A program made the position numbers and the translations under genes. From Paludibaculum fermentans (lineage in GTDB: Bacteria > Acidobacteriota > Terriglobia > Bryobacterales > Bryobacteraceae): DNA of 64,000 nucleotides. Position 1 is the first letter of the stretch. Every line of letters begins with the position of its first letter. The notes below the pieces were generated by a model. The model ran no database searches and was not told where the DNA came from. It worked only from the letters and a program-made list of their open reading frames with translations. The DNA lies in NCBI RefSeq assembly GCF_015277775.1, contig NZ_CP063849.1:682001-746000 (forward strand), read 5' to 3'. Of the stretch, positions 62,800-64,000 are shown one piece after another.

Positions 62800-63497
62800 C
62801 CGATCGAATCCACGTATTCAGCGACGCCCAGGGCGCGGCGGAAGGCTGCGCCCGGGCGATCGCTGACCGCCTGAACGAAGCCATTGCCCTGCGCGGCACG
62901 GCCTCGCTCGCCGTATCCGGCGGCAGCACGCCCAAGCTCATGTTCCGCGAGATGGTCGAATTGGGCCTCGATTGGTCGAAAATCCAGCTCTTCTGGGTGG
63001 ACGAGCGCGTCGTCCCGCCCACCGACGACCAGAGCAACTACCGCATGACCCGCGAAAACCTGATCGTCCCGGGCCATTTGCCCGAGACCCAGGTCCACCG
63101 CGTTCGCGGCGAAATGGAAGCCGTCGCGGCCGCCGCGCTCTACCAGAGCGAAATCGAAGCCGCTCTCGGTCCGGAGCCTCGCTTTGACGTGGTCCAATGC
63201 GGAGTCGGCGACGACGGCCACACCGCGTCGCTCTTCCCCGGAGAACCCATGGTGGCCGACCGCATCGGCCTCGTGGCCGCCCTCTGGGTCGCCAAGAAGA
63301 ACCAGTGGCGCGTCACCCTGCTTCCGAAACCCATCCTGGCCGCACGCAGCCTGTATGTCCTCTCCAGCGGAGCCGATAAGGCCGTCGCCGTCCAGTCGGC
63401 CCTGCAGGGCCCGGACAATCCCCTGGGCGTCCCCTCCCAAATGCTCCGCGACGCCGAATGGTTCAGCGACGCGGCCGCCGTGCAACATCTCGCATAA
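62796..63497 (+). CDS. pgl: 6-phosphogluconolactonase
   Basis: 233 aa, DevB/SOL type. 'SLAVSGGSTPKLMFREM', 'IQLFWVDERVVPPTDDQSNY' and 'VVQCGVGDDGHTASLFPG' are the family motifs. It hydrolyses the lactone made by Zwf. The start overlaps opcA by 4 bp (ATGA). The stop is 2 bp from the first BlaI operator, so the next gene is separately regulated. Confidence 0.95.
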   Translation: MTDRIHVFSDAQGAAEGCARAIADRLNEAIALRGTASLAVSGGSTPKLMFREMVELGLDWSKIQLFWVDERVVPPTDDQSNYRMTRENLIVPGHLPETQVHRVRGEMEAVAAAALYQSEIEAALGPEPRFDVVQCGVGDDGHTASLFPGEPMVADRIGLVAALWVAKKNQWRVTLLPKPILAARSLYVLSSGADKAVAVQSALQGPDNPLGVPSQMLRDAEWFSDAAAVQHLA

Positions 63498-63499
63498 AG

Positions 63500-63542
63500 T
63501 ACGAAGTTCTTCGTTGACAGTACGAAGGACTTCGTATATCGT
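63500..63542 (+). promoter_or_regulatory. Promoter with two palindromic operators controlling the BlaI-type gene
   Basis: Operator 1: TACGAAGTTCTTCGTT (63500-63515, inner 14 bp perfect). Operator 2: TACGAAGGACTTCGTA (63521-63536, perfect). Centres are 21 bp apart, two helical turns. TTGACA (63514-63519) and TATCGT (63537-63542) are separated by 17 bp, and operator 2 fills that spacer. TATCGT is 6 nt before the GTG start. This is typical geometry for self-repression by BlaI/MecI-family dimers. Confidence 0.82.
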
Positions 63543-63548
63543 CGGGAT

Positions 63549-63920
63549 GTGAGACCAACCGCATCGGAATTAGAGATCCTCGGTGTGCTTTGGGAGCAGG
63601 GCCCCAGCACCGTGAGGCAGGTCCATGAAGTGCTGGATGGCCGCAAGCCAACCGGCTACACCACTGTCCTGAAGCTCCTGCAAATCATGTCGGAAAAAGG
63701 ACTTGTCGCGCGGGAGGAGTCTGCCCGCGCCCACGTCTACCGTGCCGCGGCGGCGCGCGAGGAGACTCAGGGCCAGCTTGTGGGCGACCTCGTCGACCGC
63801 GCCTTTGGCGGCAGCGCGGCCGAACTCGTCATGCGCGCCCTTTCTACCCGCCCCGCGTCTCAGGAAGAGTTGGACGAGATCCGCAGGATGCTCGATTCCT
63901 ATCGGGGAGGGGCCGTATGA
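63549..63920 (+). CDS. BlaI/MecI/CopY-family repressor
   Basis: 123 aa from GTG 63549; the overlapping ATG at 63547 is out of frame and there is no Shine-Dalgarno, in keeping with a leaderless start. Winged-helix domain: 'TASELEILGVLWEQGPSTVR', 'TGYTTVLKLLQIMSEKGLVA', then a C-terminal dimerisation helix with 'SQEELDEIRRMLD'. It represses its own operon through the two palindromes and is inactivated by proteolysis triggered by the M56 partner, whose start overlaps its stop (ATGA). Confidence 0.93.
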   Translation: MRPTASELEILGVLWEQGPSTVRQVHEVLDGRKPTGYTTVLKLLQIMSEKGLVAREESARAHVYRAAAAREETQGQLVGDLVDRAFGGSAAELVMRALSTRPASQEELDEIRRMLDSYRGGAV

Positions 63921-64000
63921 TCTACCGGGATGCCCTTGGGTGGGCTCTCATTCACTTCCTCTGGCAAGGCGCCGCCCTCGGGCTGGCGGCCGCCCTCATC
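63917..64000 (+). CDS. BlaR1/M56-type membrane sensor peptidase (N-terminal 28 residues, cut by window edge)
   Basis: ATG 63917 overlaps the repressor stop. The visible residues 'GWALIHFLWQGAALGLAAAL' form the first membrane helix with the H(F)LWQG signature found at the start of M56/BlaR1 proteins. The zinc-peptidase loop and any sensor domain lie beyond the window. The signal sensed is unknown; beta-lactam is only one option. Confidence 0.82.
   Translation, partial: MIYRDALGWALIHFLWQGAALGLAAALI

Overview
The window is GC-rich chromosomal DNA. Its gene content points to an Acidobacteriota soil bacterium of the Bryobacterales/Solibacter type. The clues are a secreted NHL-repeat protein ending in the Ig-like module abundant in Solibacter (TIGR03437-like, from memory), a PEP-CTERM protein, many exported enzymes with Sec or Tat signals, two tannase-family esterases, and expanded proteins of the 'QANAKQSTGP..GKARSSQNARRHG' type. 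This assignment rests on recalled family distributions, not on a search. The only RNA gene found is one tRNA-Val. No rRNA or CRISPR array was seen.

Layout. 1-3.65 kb: lipid-modification operon (desaturase end, COG2907 flavoprotein, DUF1365, cyclopropane-synthase-like methyltransferase). 3.66-7.75 kb, minus strand: tetraheme cytochrome, four-cluster ferredoxin, NrfD-type membrane subunit and a DUF2339 membrane protein. 8.0-14.0 kb: a secreted metallopeptidase-like protein and an NHL protein, convergent around a hairpin terminator. 14.3-20.6 kb: a hyaABCD [NiFe]-hydrogenase operon with the six-cysteine pattern of oxygen-tolerant enzymes, followed by a nitrilase-family and a radical-SAM gene. 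The minus-strand redox module may be an extra electron outlet for this enzyme. No hyp maturation genes are present.

20.7-28.5 kb is an accessory region. It holds a duplicated-domain protein, relics of a RAYT-like transposase and a serine recombinase, a divergent CGNR-regulator/membrane-protein pair around a 28-bp palindrome, three lineage-specific hypothetical genes, and about 1 kb of tandem ~143-bp repeats, each carrying two adjacent perfect or near-perfect hairpins.

28.5-44.8 kb: secreted or housekeeping single genes (TIM-barrel isomerase, M28 peptidase, Nudix, transporters, aminotransferase, ceramidase-like, tannase, AlkD-like, GNAT) and a secreted trio with a PEP-CTERM protein. 44.9-52.5 kb: plant-polymer degradation (GH35/DUF5597-like, tannase, GH43, double SGNH esterase, GH30). 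52.6-63.5 kb: central metabolism (icd, sucCD-ndk, trpD, zwf-opcA-pgl). The right end holds a BlaI-type repressor under two operators, followed by the start of an M56 sensor peptidase.

Regulation visible in sequence: two well-defined palindromic operator regions, several hairpin terminators, and a recurring arrangement in which a -10-like box lies 6-7 nt before the start codon, suggesting leaderless transcripts.
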